A DNA stretch of 64,000 nucleotides. Origin: Bacteroidales bacterium (GTDB taxonomy: Bacteria; Bacteroidota; Bacteroidia; Bacteroidales; Paludibacteraceae). The notes beneath the pieces are model-generated. The model saw nothing but the letters and a program-made list of their open reading frames with translations, made no database searches and was not told the DNA's origin. Positions within the stretch are counted from its first letter, which is position 1. Each line of letters begins with the position of its first letter. The stretch is from positions 38,029 through 102,028 of the forward strand of contig SFDZ01000006.1 of the NCBI GenBank assembly GCA_004557405.1, written 5' to 3'. Positions 16,547 through 25,243 of this stretch are shown here, in pieces. The position numbers were made by a program, and so were the translations under genes.

Positions 16547-17383
16547 TTAGTTGAAGAAATCTTCTTCCAGATGCGTATCGTTTTGTTCCTGCTGTTGCGA
16601 CAGTTTGCTCTCGTCGGTGGTCAGCCAGATGTCGATGCGGCGGCCTGTTTCGTAGGCGCTGCCGGCTGCCGGCGTCTGCCGATAGACGAAAAATGCGCTT
16701 TTGTCGGTGGTGTTGGTCAGCGTTTCGTCGTACTCCACCGCCCCGGGCACAAACCGATATTCTGTGATGGCTGCTTCGGCGGCGGCGGCATTCATGCCTT
16801 TCAGGTCGGGCGTGTAGGCTGTTTCGCCTATGGCACGTTCGCCTACCACAAGTGTCAGGCTGGCGCCATCGGTTATTTTGCTACCCGGAACCACAGCCAC
16901 GCCACCGGCTTTGACTTCCATCACCAAATCGGGATATTCCGATGGCGTATAATCGATTTTTTCGACGCGAAATCCCATGGCTTCCAACGTGGCTTTGGCC
17001 TGCCGCGCGGGAAAATTGCGCAAATCGGGCAAGGCTATCTGTTTTTTGCTGCTCGCATTGATGGTCAGATACACCTTTCGACCGAGTTTCACGGGTGTAT
17101 TGGCGGCCGGCACTTGTTCGATAACTTCGCCGGGCAGTTTGTCGCGCACATACACCGAGTCGACTACCTCGTAGGCAAGTCCGTTTTTTTTGAGCACCAC
17201 TTCGGCTTCTTCAGGATAAAATCCGTGCAAATCAGGCACGATTATGGTTTCGCCGTGATGCGTAAATTGGCCTAACGACACCAAACTGATGCCGGCAATG
17301 GCGAACACAAGTATCACGGCAACAAGGATGTTAATCCAAAAAAACTTGCTTTTCAGAAAGTTCCAAACGGTTTTCAGACTCAT
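16547..17383 (-). CDS. PASTA domain-containing membrane protein
   Basis: 278 residues from the ATG at 17383. A short cytoplasmic start is followed by one membrane helix (about residues 17-38). Three PASTA domains lie outside the inner membrane: about 45-110 (IVPDLHGFYPEEAEVVLKKNG), 115-185 (ALPDLRNFPARQAKATLEAMG) and 190-265 (YTPDLKGMNAAAAEAAI). PASTA domains bind peptidoglycan or muropeptides. Here they are on a stand-alone anchor, without the kinase or penicillin-binding domain seen in Firmicutes. The C-terminus is acidic and Gln-rich. The gene is first in an operon with the rluD-like gene, a common Bacteroidota arrangement. Confidence 0.9.
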   Translation of the reverse strand: MSLKTVWNFLKSKFFWINILVAVILVFAIAGISLVSLGQFTHHGETIIVPDLHGFYPEEAEVVLKKNGLAYEVVDSVYVRDKLPGEVIEQVPAANTPVKLGRKVYLTINASSKKQIALPDLRNFPARQAKATLEAMGFRVEKIDYTPSEYPDLVMEVKAGGVAVVPGSKITDGASLTLVVGERAIGETAYTPDLKGMNAAAAEAAITEYRFVPGAVEYDETLTNTTDKSAFFVYRQTPAAGSAYETGRRIDIWLTTDESKLSQQQEQNDTHLEEDFFN

Positions 17384-17413
17384 GATTGAATATTTGGTTA
17401 AAATTCGAGTGAG

Positions 17414-17444
17414 CAAAGATAGATATTTTCTTTGGTAATTGCAA
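17414..17444 (-). promoter_or_regulatory. Promoter of the PASTA-rluD-lipoprotein operon
   Basis: Minus strand TTG (17444-17442), 20 bp, TATCTTTG (17421-17414), giving a leader of about 25 nt before the ATG at 17383. Confidence 0.8.
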
Positions 17445-17476
17445 CAAAATATCGCCGATAATTTTACGCACAACGA

Positions 17477-17502
17477 CAAAAAAAGCGAAGATATGCATCT
17501 TC
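17477..17502 (-). terminator. Intrinsic terminator of rpmH
   Basis: Perfect inverted repeat GAAGAT-atgc-ATCTTC (17487-17502), followed on the minus strand by GC and seven T. It lies 50 nt after the rpmH stop and just before the next promoter. Confidence 0.85.
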
Positions 17503-17551
17503 ACTTCTCCTGTCGGCAATGTATATTGTCGTTGCTAAAAGACGATTGTCA

Positions 17552-17710
17552 TTAAGCTTTTTTGCAATATTCGTCCGAAACGGTCAGTTTTTTACGACCA
17601 TGTGCGCGGCGTGCAGCCAATACACGACGACCGTTTGCCGTTGCCATTCTTTCGCGAAAACCATGTTTGTTTTTGCGTTTTCTGTTCGAAGGTTGGAATG
17701 TTCTTTTCAT
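17552..17710 (-). CDS. rpmH: 50S ribosomal protein L34
   Basis: 52-residue, highly basic protein beginning MKRTFQPSNRKRKNKHGFRER, the invariant L34 N-terminus, and continuing MATANGRRVLAARRAHGRK. It binds 23S rRNA in the large subunit. It is too short for most ORF cut-offs. It has its own promoter (17757-17786) and terminator (17477-17502). The gene is not next to rnpA or dnaA as in many bacteria. Confidence 0.97.
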   Translation of the reverse strand: MKRTFQPSNRKRKNKHGFRERMATANGRRVLAARRAHGRKKLTVSDEYCKKA

Positions 17711-17756
17711 CTCTTATAGCATTTATATTGTTTCACTTCCGAGCAAATTCGGGTTG

Positions 17757-17786
17757 CAAAGGTACTACTTTTTTTTTAATCGGCAA
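17757..17786 (-). promoter_or_regulatory. Promoter of rpmH
   Basis: Minus strand TTG (17786-17784), 19 bp, TACCTTTG (17764-17757), with a leader of about 40 nt. Confidence 0.8.
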
Positions 17787-17858
17787 TATTTTTGACGTAT
17801 TTTTTACTAAAAATGCTATTACGACACTTCAATCAACCGATTTTTCAATAAAAAATTG

Positions 17859-17866
17859 TAATTTTG
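17859..17866 (+). promoter_or_regulatory. -7 element of the miaB promoter
   Basis: TAATTTTG, 27 nt upstream of the ATG at 17894. No clear TTG at -33. Confidence 0.5.
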
Positions 17867-17893
17867 CACCTGTTTTGCTACACACTATTTTAT

Positions 17894-19216
17894 ATGAAAC
17901 GACTTTTTATCGAAACATACGGCTGCCAAATGAATGTGGCCGATAGCGAAGTGGTGGCTGCCGTCATGCAGTCGTGCGGGTTCGAACTCACCGACAGCAT
18001 CGATGCGGCCGACTGCATCATCGTGAACACCTGCTCCATACGCGACAACGCCGAACAACGTGTGTTGGGACGACTGCAAAATTTTCAGTCGCTGCGCAAA
18101 AAACACGGCACCATCGTTGGCGTCATCGGCTGCATGGCCGAACGCGTGAAAGACGATTTGGTGGACAAATATGGTGTCGATTTCGTGGCAGGCCCCGATG
18201 CCTACCTCGATTTGCCAAACTTGGTAGGTGCGGCACTACGCGGCGAACGTGCTGTAAACGTGCAACTGTCCACCACCGAAACCTATCGCAACGTGCTGCC
18301 ACGCCGTTTGGGTAATGCCATTTCGGGATTTGTCAGCATTATGCGCGGCTGCAACAATTTTTGCTCGTACTGCATCGTGCCCTACACGCGCGGACGCGAG
18401 CGCAGTCGCGACGTAGAGAGCATTTTGTGCGAAGTGCGCGACCTCGAAACACGCGGCTACAAAGAGATAACGCTGCTCGGGCAGAATGTCAATTCGTACC
18501 ATTTCGAAACGGCCGATGGCACCATTGTCGATTTTCCGGCACTGCTCGAAACGGTGGCCCAAGCCGTGCCGACCGTGCGCATTCGGTTCACCACATCGCA
18601 CCCGAAAGATATGAGCGACGCCACGCTGGAGGTGATAGCCAAATATCCGAATGTGTGCAAATTCATTCATCTGCCTGTGCAGAGCGGCAGCAACGCCGTA
18701 CTCAAAGCGATGAACCGCAAATATACGCGCGAGTGGTATCTCGACCGCATTGCCGCCATACGCCGCATTGTGCCCGATGCCGCCATCGGCACCGATGTAT
18801 TCTGCGGATTCCACGGCGAGACCCTCGACGACCACGCACAAACACTCAGTCTGATGCGCGAAGTGGGATTCGACAGCGCCTTTATGTTCAAATATTCCGA
18901 ACGGCCGGGCACCTTTGCCGCCAAACATCTGCCCGACAACATTGCCGAAGAGGAAAAAGTACGCCGTCTGAATGAAATCATCGCCCTGCAATTGGAGTTG
19001 AGCCTCGAATCGAATCGGCGCGATGTAGGCAAAACGTTCGAAGTGTTGGTCGAAGGCCGCTCGAAACGGTCGGCCGACGATATGTGCGGCCGCACGTCGC
19101 AAAACAAATTGGTGGTTTTCCCGAAAGAGTCGGCCAAGATAGGCGATTTGGTACAAGTGCACATCGACGAGGCCTCGGCGGCCACCCTTATCGGCAAAAT
19201 AGTACCGCAGCCTTAA
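17894..19216 (+). CDS. miaB: tRNA-2-methylthio-N6-dimethylallyladenosine synthase
   Basis: Radical SAM enzyme of 440 residues that methylthiolates i6A37 in tRNAs reading UNN codons. The N-terminal UPF0004 domain supplies three Cys for the auxiliary Fe-S cluster (C11 in ETYGCQMN, then those in VNTCSIRD and IGCMAER). The radical SAM cluster motif CxxxCxxC is at C153, C157 and C160 (GCNNFCSYCIVPYTRG). The PYTRGRERSR block is characteristic of MiaB rather than RimO. A TRAM RNA-binding domain closes the protein. The ATG at 17894 is chosen because the frame upstream overlaps the promoter region. Confidence 0.96.
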   Translation: MKRLFIETYGCQMNVADSEVVAAVMQSCGFELTDSIDAADCIIVNTCSIRDNAEQRVLGRLQNFQSLRKKHGTIVGVIGCMAERVKDDLVDKYGVDFVAGPDAYLDLPNLVGAALRGERAVNVQLSTTETYRNVLPRRLGNAISGFVSIMRGCNNFCSYCIVPYTRGRERSRDVESILCEVRDLETRGYKEITLLGQNVNSYHFETADGTIVDFPALLETVAQAVPTVRIRFTTSHPKDMSDATLEVIAKYPNVCKFIHLPVQSGSNAVLKAMNRKYTREWYLDRIAAIRRIVPDAAIGTDVFCGFHGETLDDHAQTLSLMREVGFDSAFMFKYSERPGTFAAKHLPDNIAEEEKVRRLNEIIALQLELSLESNRRDVGKTFEVLVEGRSKRSADDMCGRTSQNKLVVFPKESAKIGDLVQVHIDEASAATLIGKIVPQP

Positions 19217-19235
19217 AAGTTTTGTTTCGGTCTAT

Positions 19236-20426
19236 ATGGAAACGCCCGCCAACGAAAAACTATGGAACGCCAACTACATGAAGTTGTGGGTAGCCAATTT
19301 CATGCTGTTTTTTTCGTTCATGTTGCTGATGCCGCTGCTGCCCATCTATCTGAGCGACACTTTTGCCACCGACAAACAGACGATAGGCATTGTGTTGTCG
19401 GGCTACACGATTACGGCACTGTTGGTGCGCCCGTTCAGCGGTTTTGTGGTCGATAGTTTTCCGCGAAAAACCGTATTGTTGATCTGCTATTTTTTGTTTT
19501 TCATCTTTTTTGCCGGCTATTTTATTGGCGGTTCGTTAGTGCTTTTTGCGGTGATACGCACGTTACATGGAGCGCCGTTTGGTGCCACTACAGTAGCCAA
19601 CAGCACCGTTGTCATCGATGTGTTGCCGGCCTCGCGGCGCGCTGAAGGCATCGGCTACTATGGTTTGAGCAACAACATTGCCACGGCGCTCGGACCGTCG
19701 GTGGGTATCTATCTGTACGATGCTTACCACAATTTCGATTTGGTATTTTTGTTGGCTTTGGTGGTGTCGTGCATCGGCCTCATTATCGATGCCACCATCA
19801 GGGTGCAACGGCGTGTCGCGCCAGCGTGTCCGCAGCGGCCGGTGTCGTTCGACCGCTTTTTTCTGCTGAAAGGTTGGGCGCAAAGCCTCACGCTCATGCT
19901 GTTGTCGTTTGCTTACGGTATCGTATCGACCTATTTGGCCATTTACGGCCGGGAGGAGTTGGGCATAACCGGTGGCACCGGCGCATTTTTTGCGCTATTC
20001 GCCATCGGGCTGATGTTGTCGCGCACGTTTGGCAGCATGCTGCTTCGTCGCGGATTCATCACAGGCAATGCGTCGGTAGGCATAGTGGTGGCGTTGTGCG
20101 GCTATCTGACCTTTGCCGGTGTGCCACATTTGGCCGGTTATTATGGTTCGGCCTTTATCATCGGCATTGGTTTGGGATTGCTGTTTCCGGCGTTTCAGAA
20201 TATGTTTATCAACATGGCTGAACACAGTCGGCGCGGCACGGCCAACTCCACCATGCTGACCTCGTGGGATGTGGGCATCGGTGCCGGCATACTTGTGGGC
20301 GGCATCGTGGCCGAACGTTTTGGTTACCATTGGGCCTTTTGGCTGGCGTGCATGGTTTACACGCTGGGCGGCGTACTTTTCTTTGCCTTCGCGCGCGCGC
20401 ATTTCATGCGGCACCGGCTACGGTGA
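19236..20426 (+). CDS. MFS transporter
   Basis: 396-residue, 12-helix major facilitator. Helix 2-3 loop GFVVDSFPRKTVLL corresponds to the MFS motif A (GxLaDrxGrrkvl). The N-terminal half has the drug:H+ antiporter-like layout seen in YhhS/AraJ-type exporters, but no substrate can be deduced. It begins 19 nt after miaB on the same strand, so it may be cotranscribed. Its end converges on the Mrp-family gene with a 20-nt gap. Confidence 0.88.
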   Translation: METPANEKLWNANYMKLWVANFMLFFSFMLLMPLLPIYLSDTFATDKQTIGIVLSGYTITALLVRPFSGFVVDSFPRKTVLLICYFLFFIFFAGYFIGGSLVLFAVIRTLHGAPFGATTVANSTVVIDVLPASRRAEGIGYYGLSNNIATALGPSVGIYLYDAYHNFDLVFLLALVVSCIGLIIDATIRVQRRVAPACPQRPVSFDRFFLLKGWAQSLTLMLLSFAYGIVSTYLAIYGREELGITGGTGAFFALFAIGLMLSRTFGSMLLRRGFITGNASVGIVVALCGYLTFAGVPHLAGYYGSAFIIGIGLGLLFPAFQNMFINMAEHSRRGTANSTMLTSWDVGIGAGILVGGIVAERFGYHWAFWLACMVYTLGGVLFFAFARAHFMRHRLR

Positions 20427-20446
20427 TACAAAAAAAACGAATTTGT

Positions 20447-21520
20447 TTAATGTTTTGCGGGCTGTTCCACGGCTGCGGCCACACGTTCAGCCAAGGTGCG
20501 GAAAATATCGCTCAAAACAGTATTATCGCGCAAGGCCACAGGTGCGCCATCGTCGCCACTGTCGCAAATGCTTTGCACTATCGGTATTTGTGCCAGCAAA
20601 GCGATGTTTTTCTCTTCGGCCAAACGGCGACAACCCTCTTTGCCGAAGATGTAATAGCGATTTTCGGGCAGTTCGGCCGGCGTGAACCACGCCATATTCT
20701 CCACCAAGCCGATAATCGGCACGGCGATTTTGTTGTTTTCGAACATCTGTATGCCTTTGCGTGCATCGGCCAGCGCCACTTGTTGCGGCGTGCTGACCAC
20801 AATGGCGCCATCGAGGCGGAGTGCCTGCACCAAAGTCAAGTGGATGTCGCTCGTGCCGGGCGGCAGGTCTATCACAAAATAATCCAAATCGCCCCACAAG
20901 GCATCGTTTATCAACTGTTTGAGCGCATTGCCGGCCATGCCGCCACGCCACACAAGGGCAGTATCGGGGTCGACAAAAAAACCGATGGAAAGAATTTTGA
21001 TGCCGTATTTTTCGATAGGCACAATCCAATCTTTGCCATCGATATTTTCGGCTACGGGACGCGCATCTTCTATGTCGAACATTTTTGGAATCGATGGCCC
21101 AAATATATCGGCATCGAGCAATCCGACTTTGTAGCCAAGTTTGGCAAGCGCTACGGCCAGATTGGCCGACACGGTCGATTTGCCGACACCGCCTTTGCCC
21201 GACGACACCGCAACGATGTGTTTGACTTGCGGCAGCGGTTTGGCAGCGACCACGGGCGGCGCCTGCCGATATTTGATACTGATGTTGCCCACAATGTCCA
21301 CTTCGGGCGACACATACGTCAGCACAGCCTGCTCGCACGCCTTGACCAACGACCGCGCGAAGGGGTCGTTTGCCTTGTCGAACACCAACGAAAAACTCAC
21401 TTTCAGCCCTTCGATGCGCAAATCGTCCTCCACCATATCGGACGACACAATGTCTTTGCCCGTGCCGGGATAGCGCACATGTGTCAACGCATCGAGAATC
21501 AATTTCGGATATAAAGTCAT
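20447..21520 (-). CDS. Mrp/NBP35 family iron-sulfur carrier ATPase
   Basis: 357 residues from the ATG at 21520. An N-terminal MIP18/DUF59-like domain (about residues 1-85) is followed by the MinD/Mrp ATPase domain with the deviant Walker A SSGKGGVGKST (106-116). LLDADIFGPSIP and DLPPGTSDIHLT are classic Mrp/ApbC signatures. The family carries and transfers 4Fe-4S clusters to apo-proteins in the cytoplasm. The C-terminal CXXC that bridges a cluster in many homologues is not apparent. The upstream in-frame extension to 21628 is rejected because it includes the promoter. Confidence 0.93.
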   Translation of the reverse strand: MTLYPKLILDALTHVRYPGTGKDIVSSDMVEDDLRIEGLKVSFSLVFDKANDPFARSLVKACEQAVLTYVSPEVDIVGNISIKYRQAPPVVAAKPLPQVKHIVAVSSGKGGVGKSTVSANLAVALAKLGYKVGLLDADIFGPSIPKMFDIEDARPVAENIDGKDWIVPIEKYGIKILSIGFFVDPDTALVWRGGMAGNALKQLINDALWGDLDYFVIDLPPGTSDIHLTLVQALRLDGAIVVSTPQQVALADARKGIQMFENNKIAVPIIGLVENMAWFTPAELPENRYYIFGKEGCRRLAEEKNIALLAQIPIVQSICDSGDDGAPVALRDNTVLSDIFRTLAERVAAAVEQPAKH

Positions 21521-21542
21521 GACAGTTACACTTAATTGTGTG

Positions 21543-21550
21543 CAAAAGTA
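21543..21550 (-). promoter_or_regulatory. -7 element of the Mrp-family gene promoter
   Basis: TACTTTTG on the minus strand, 23 nt upstream of the ATG at 21520. The -33 element is not clear. Confidence 0.45.
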
Positions 21551-21617
21551 CAAAAAAATCCGATAAACACCCATCATTTTTTTGTAATCCGATAAATTTA
21601 TTTTCGCCAAAAATTTG

Positions 21618-21625
21618 TATCTTTG
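21618..21625 (+). promoter_or_regulatory. -7 element of the DUF5606 gene promoter
   Basis: TATCTTTG, about 80 nt upstream of the ATG at 21707. No TTG at the expected -33 site. Confidence 0.55.
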
Positions 21626-21706
21626 CAAATTGGAATCGTTGGCACGGAAATTGCTCCGTCAACGAACAGAAAAAGATTGATTTTTATCACCAAACAAAAC
21701 AAAATT

Positions 21707-22123
21707 ATGCTTAGAAAAATTTTGACCATCACCGGTCGCCCGGGCTTGTACAAAGTGATTGCCCAATCGAACAACAAGATGATTATTGTGGAATCGCTCA
21801 TCGACAAAAAACGCACGCCGTCGTTTGCCAACGAGAAAGCCGTGGCGCTGGCCGACATTGCCATGTTTACCAACGACGACGAAAAACCTTTGCGCGAAGT
21901 GCTCGAAGCCGTCAAACAGAAAGAGAATGGCCAAAAAGCCTCCGTTGACCCGAAAGCATCGGGCGCCGAACTATTTGCATGGTTCGAGAGCGTACTGCCC
22001 GATTTCGACCGCGACCGCGTACATCCGGGCGACGTCAAAAAACTCGTTCAGTGGTACAATCTGCTGATAGAGAACGGAATAACCGATTTTTCGGAACAAA
22101 CCGAAGCGGTCGAGGAAGCCTAA
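21707..22123 (+). CDS. DUF5606 family protein
   Basis: 138-residue cytoplasmic protein beginning MLRKILTITGRPGLYKVI, a start typical of the Bacteroidota DUF5606 family. The N-terminal half is a small beta-barrel-like domain (KMIIVESLID ... TPSFANEKAVALADIAMFT). The C-terminal half is helical and acidic (DPKASGAELFAWFESVLPDFD). No function is established and no catalytic motif is visible. It precedes the carboxyltransferase gene by 79 nt on the same strand. Confidence 0.8.
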   Translation: MLRKILTITGRPGLYKVIAQSNNKMIIVESLIDKKRTPSFANEKAVALADIAMFTNDDEKPLREVLEAVKQKENGQKASVDPKASGAELFAWFESVLPDFDRDRVHPGDVKKLVQWYNLLIENGITDFSEQTEAVEEA

Positions 22124-22202
22124 CAACACGGAAAATCCGTCGTTGTACGATGCCTCGAAAAACGACACCATAAAAAAAACAATAAACCTGTTTCATACAA
22201 CT

Positions 22203-23972
22203 ATGAAGAGAGAAATAAAATTCAGCCTCGTCTATCGCGACATGTGGCAATCGTCGGGCAAATATGTGCCGCGTCGCGACCAACTTGCCAAAGTGGCGCC
22301 CGTCATCATCGACATGGGTTGTTTTGCTCGCGTCGAAACCAACGGCGGCGCATCGGAGCAAGTGAATCTGCTCTACGGCGAAAATCCGAACTTGGCCGTA
22401 CGCACATTCACCAAGCCTTTCCACGAAGCCGGCATACAGACACACATGCTCGACCGCGGGCTGAACGGCCTGCGCATGAATCCCGTTCCGGCCGATGTGC
22501 GCCAACTGATGTACAAAGTGAAACACGCACAAGGCACCGACATCACCCGCATATTCTGCGGATTGAACGACCCGCGCAACATCATTCCGTCAATTCGCTG
22601 GGCTAAAGAGGCCGGCATGACGGCACAAGCCGCCATGTGCATCACACACTCGCCAGTGCACACGGTCGATTACTACATCGACTTGGCCGAACAACTCATC
22701 GAAGGCGGTGCGCAAGAGATTTGCCTGAAAGATATGGCCGGCATAGGGCGTCCAGCCACCTTGGGCAAGATAGTGGCAGCCATCAAAGCCAAACATCCCG
22801 ACATCACCATTCAGTATCACGGGCACTCGGGTCCCGGATTTTCGGTAGCCAGCATGCTCGAAGTGGCCAAGGCCGGTGCCGACATCCTCGATGTGGCCAT
22901 CGAACCGCTCAGTTGGGGCATGGTGCACCCCGACGTCATCACCATACAAGCCATGCTGAAAGACGCCGGTTTTGCAGTGCCCGACATCAACATGAAAGCC
23001 TACATGGAAGCCCGTCGCCTGACGCAAAGTTTCATCGACGACTTTTTGGGCTATTGGATCGACCCGCGCAACTCCAAGATGACATCGCTGTTGGTAGGTT
23101 GCGGCCTGCCCGGCGGCATGATGGGTTCGCTGATGGCCGACCTGAAAGGCATTCACGCCGCCATCAATGCCAACCTGCGCAAACGCGGCGAAAGCGAACT
23201 GTCGGAAGACGCGCTGCTCGTCGAACTGTTCGACGAGGTACAACGCATTTGGCCGATGCTTGGCACACCATGTTTGGTAACGCCATTCTCGCAGTATGTG
23301 AAAAACGCGGCGCTGATGAATCTCTTCTCCAAATCGATGGGCGAAGCACCATTCACACGCATGGATCCGGCTATGTGGGGCATGATTCTCGGCAAATCGG
23401 GTAAACTGCCCGGACAACTCGCACCCGAAATCGTCAAATTGGCCGAAGAAAAAGGCTACGAATTCTACACCGACGACCCGCAAAAACTCTATCCCGACGT
23501 GCTGCCCGAATACATCAAACAGATGGAAGAACTCGGCTGGGATCGCGGGCAAGACGACGAAGAACTATTCGAATTTGCCATGCACGAAAAACAGTATCGC
23601 GAATACAAAAGCGGCCAAGCCAAAGACCAATTCAACAAAGACCTGCTCGAGCGCATGGAAAAAGCGGCTGCCGGCGGCAAACAGGTTACGTTCATCTCGG
23701 CGGCCGACAAACGCGCCATTCTGCATCCGAATGCCGAACCGATAGCCGCCACGGCAAGCGGACGACTGATGTGGGAGTTCGACTATATCGACAAATCGGT
23801 GAAACCGCACGAAGGCAAGCCATACAAAGCCGACGAAGTGCTGTGTGCCCTTCAGACGAACGGCCGTGGTTTGGAAATAATGACCGCTCCATTCGCAGGT
23901 AAAATCATCGAACCATTGGAACAAGGCGCCGTAGTACAAAAGGGCGACATCATTGCCTACATCGAAAAATAG
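22203..23972 (+). CDS. Oxaloacetate decarboxylase/pyruvate carboxylase-type carboxyltransferase with truncated biotinyl domain
   Basis: 589 residues from the ATG at 22203. The N-terminal TIM-barrel carboxyltransferase domain keeps the metal-site set: D13 in the RDMWQS segment, K176 in CLKDMAGIG (the carbamylated lysine position) and H206/H208 in YHGHSG. SPVHTVDYYIDLAEQL matches the family well. The C-terminal biotinyl-like segment (TAPFAGKIIEPLEQGAVVQKGD) is present, but the protein ends at IAYIEK. The AMKM turn holding the biotinyl lysine would follow that point. As encoded it cannot be biotinylated in the usual way, so it must use biotin on another protein or have a different reaction. No carboxylase or Na+-pump subunits lie nearby. 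Confidence 0.85.
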   Translation: MKREIKFSLVYRDMWQSSGKYVPRRDQLAKVAPVIIDMGCFARVETNGGASEQVNLLYGENPNLAVRTFTKPFHEAGIQTHMLDRGLNGLRMNPVPADVRQLMYKVKHAQGTDITRIFCGLNDPRNIIPSIRWAKEAGMTAQAAMCITHSPVHTVDYYIDLAEQLIEGGAQEICLKDMAGIGRPATLGKIVAAIKAKHPDITIQYHGHSGPGFSVASMLEVAKAGADILDVAIEPLSWGMVHPDVITIQAMLKDAGFAVPDINMKAYMEARRLTQSFIDDFLGYWIDPRNSKMTSLLVGCGLPGGMMGSLMADLKGIHAAINANLRKRGESELSEDALLVELFDEVQRIWPMLGTPCLVTPFSQYVKNAALMNLFSKSMGEAPFTRMDPAMWGMILGKSGKLPGQLAPEIVKLAEEKGYEFYTDDPQKLYPDVLPEYIKQMEELGWDRGQDDEELFEFAMHEKQYREYKSGQAKDQFNKDLLERMEKAAAGGKQVTFISAADKRAILHPNAEPIAATASGRLMWEFDYIDKSVKPHEGKPYKADEVLCALQTNGRGLEIMTAPFAGKIIEPLEQGAVVQKGDIIAYIEK

Positions 23973-23978
23973 TTGCCG

Positions 23979-24515
23979 ATGCTGACGTTCGACACACAAC
24001 GCCACCTCGATGCACACACCCAAGCGTGGTTGGTACATCTGTTCGAGAGCGCTTTTCCGCCCGAAGAACGCCGCCGTACGACACAGTTGCTCGACCTGAT
24101 AGAATCGGGCAGAACAACTTGTCATACAGCGTATTACGATGGCAAGTGTGCTGCTTTTTTGACCGAATGGAACCTTGGCGACTTTCGTTATGGCGAATAT
24201 TTCGCCGTCGATGCCGGTCTGCGGGGACAAAACATCGGTTCTGCCACGATGCAGCATGTGCTATCGTTGAGCCAACAGCCGTTTGTGCTCGAAGTGGAAT
24301 TGCCCGACACCGACATTGCCCAACGACGCATCGCCTTTTACGAACGTATCGGGTTTGTGCTGTGCGAAAAGCACTATCTGCAACCGCCTTATAACGAGGG
24401 GTTTCCGGCTGTTCCACTGCGTTTGATGGAGTACGGCGGCCAACTGACAAAAACCGATTTCGACCAAGTAGCGCACACGTTACATCGTGTTGTGTATAAC
24501 CAAACCAACGTATGA
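23979..24515 (+). CDS. GNAT family N-acetyltransferase
   Basis: 178 residues from the ATG at 23979, 6 nt after the previous stop. The acetyl-CoA-binding GNAT core is visible: YFAVDAGLRGQNIGSATMQ (the Q/RxxGxG/A loop) and the C-terminal IAFYERIGFVLCE strand-helix. The substrate is unknown. The stop overlaps the next start by 4 nt (ATGA). Confidence 0.87.
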   Translation: MLTFDTQRHLDAHTQAWLVHLFESAFPPEERRRTTQLLDLIESGRTTCHTAYYDGKCAAFLTEWNLGDFRYGEYFAVDAGLRGQNIGSATMQHVLSLSQQPFVLEVELPDTDIAQRRIAFYERIGFVLCEKHYLQPPYNEGFPAVPLRLMEYGGQLTKTDFDQVAHTLHRVVYNQTNV

Positions 24516-25231
24516 CACGCCTGCTGAACACACTACTATTGGCACTCTGTTGCCTGCCGACGAGTGCTGCGCCCAACGACCCGACGCTCTTTGCCGCCTA
24601 CTTGGCACAGGACGTTGACACTTGGCGCAAAGTAGTGGAACAAACCGATTGCAGCACACGCGATGCCTTGGCCGACCTTGTCAACTACGAATATGGTTAC
24701 ATCGGTTTCTGCCTCGCACGCAACGACGAAACACAAGCCACCACAACCATCGCGCGCACCCACAAACACCTCGAGACATTGCAGACGATGGGTTACGACG
24801 AAGCCATGCTGAACATGTATCGTTCGGCATTGGCGGCTTTCGAATTGTCGATGAACCACTCCAAGTTTGCCACCTTAGGCATCAAAAGTGTCAAGTTGGC
24901 ACATCTGGCAGCCCAACAGGCTCCCAAAAATCCCTATGTACTGAGCCTGAACGGCAACACCTATTTCTATAGGCCGGCGCTGTTCGGCGGTTCCAAAAGC
25001 AAAGCCATCGAACTCTACACCGAATCGGTCAGACAATTCGAGACGCAAAAACTGACGCAAAACAATTGGAACTACATAGCCACACTGCTCACATTGGCAC
25101 AGGCGTACGAAAAAACCGGCGAATTGGCCAAAGCCAAGGCTGTTTGCAGCAAACTATTGGGCATCGTTCCCAATTTCGTCTATCTGCGCGACACCTATTA
25201 CCCCGCATTGCTGAAAAAAATAAACGATTAA
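24512..25231 (+). CDS. Exported TPR-like protein of unknown function
   Basis: 239 residues with a signal peptide (MTRLLNTLLLALCCLPTSAA). The remainder is helical, with at least three TPR-like pairs: HLAAQQAPKNPYVLSLNGNTYFY (about residues 130-152), SKAIELYTESVRQFE and LTLAQAYEKTGELAKAKAVCSKLL (about 193-216). Such proteins act as periplasmic scaffolds. No enzymatic motif is seen. It is coupled to the GNAT gene by a 4-nt overlap and is followed 12 nt later by a T9SS cargo-like gene. Confidence 0.75.
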   Translation: MTRLLNTLLLALCCLPTSAAPNDPTLFAAYLAQDVDTWRKVVEQTDCSTRDALADLVNYEYGYIGFCLARNDETQATTTIARTHKHLETLQTMGYDEAMLNMYRSALAAFELSMNHSKFATLGIKSVKLAHLAAQQAPKNPYVLSLNGNTYFYRPALFGGSKSKAIELYTESVRQFETQKLTQNNWNYIATLLTLAQAYEKTGELAKAKAVCSKLLGIVPNFVYLRDTYYPALLKKIND

Positions 25232-25243
25232 CACACACCAACC

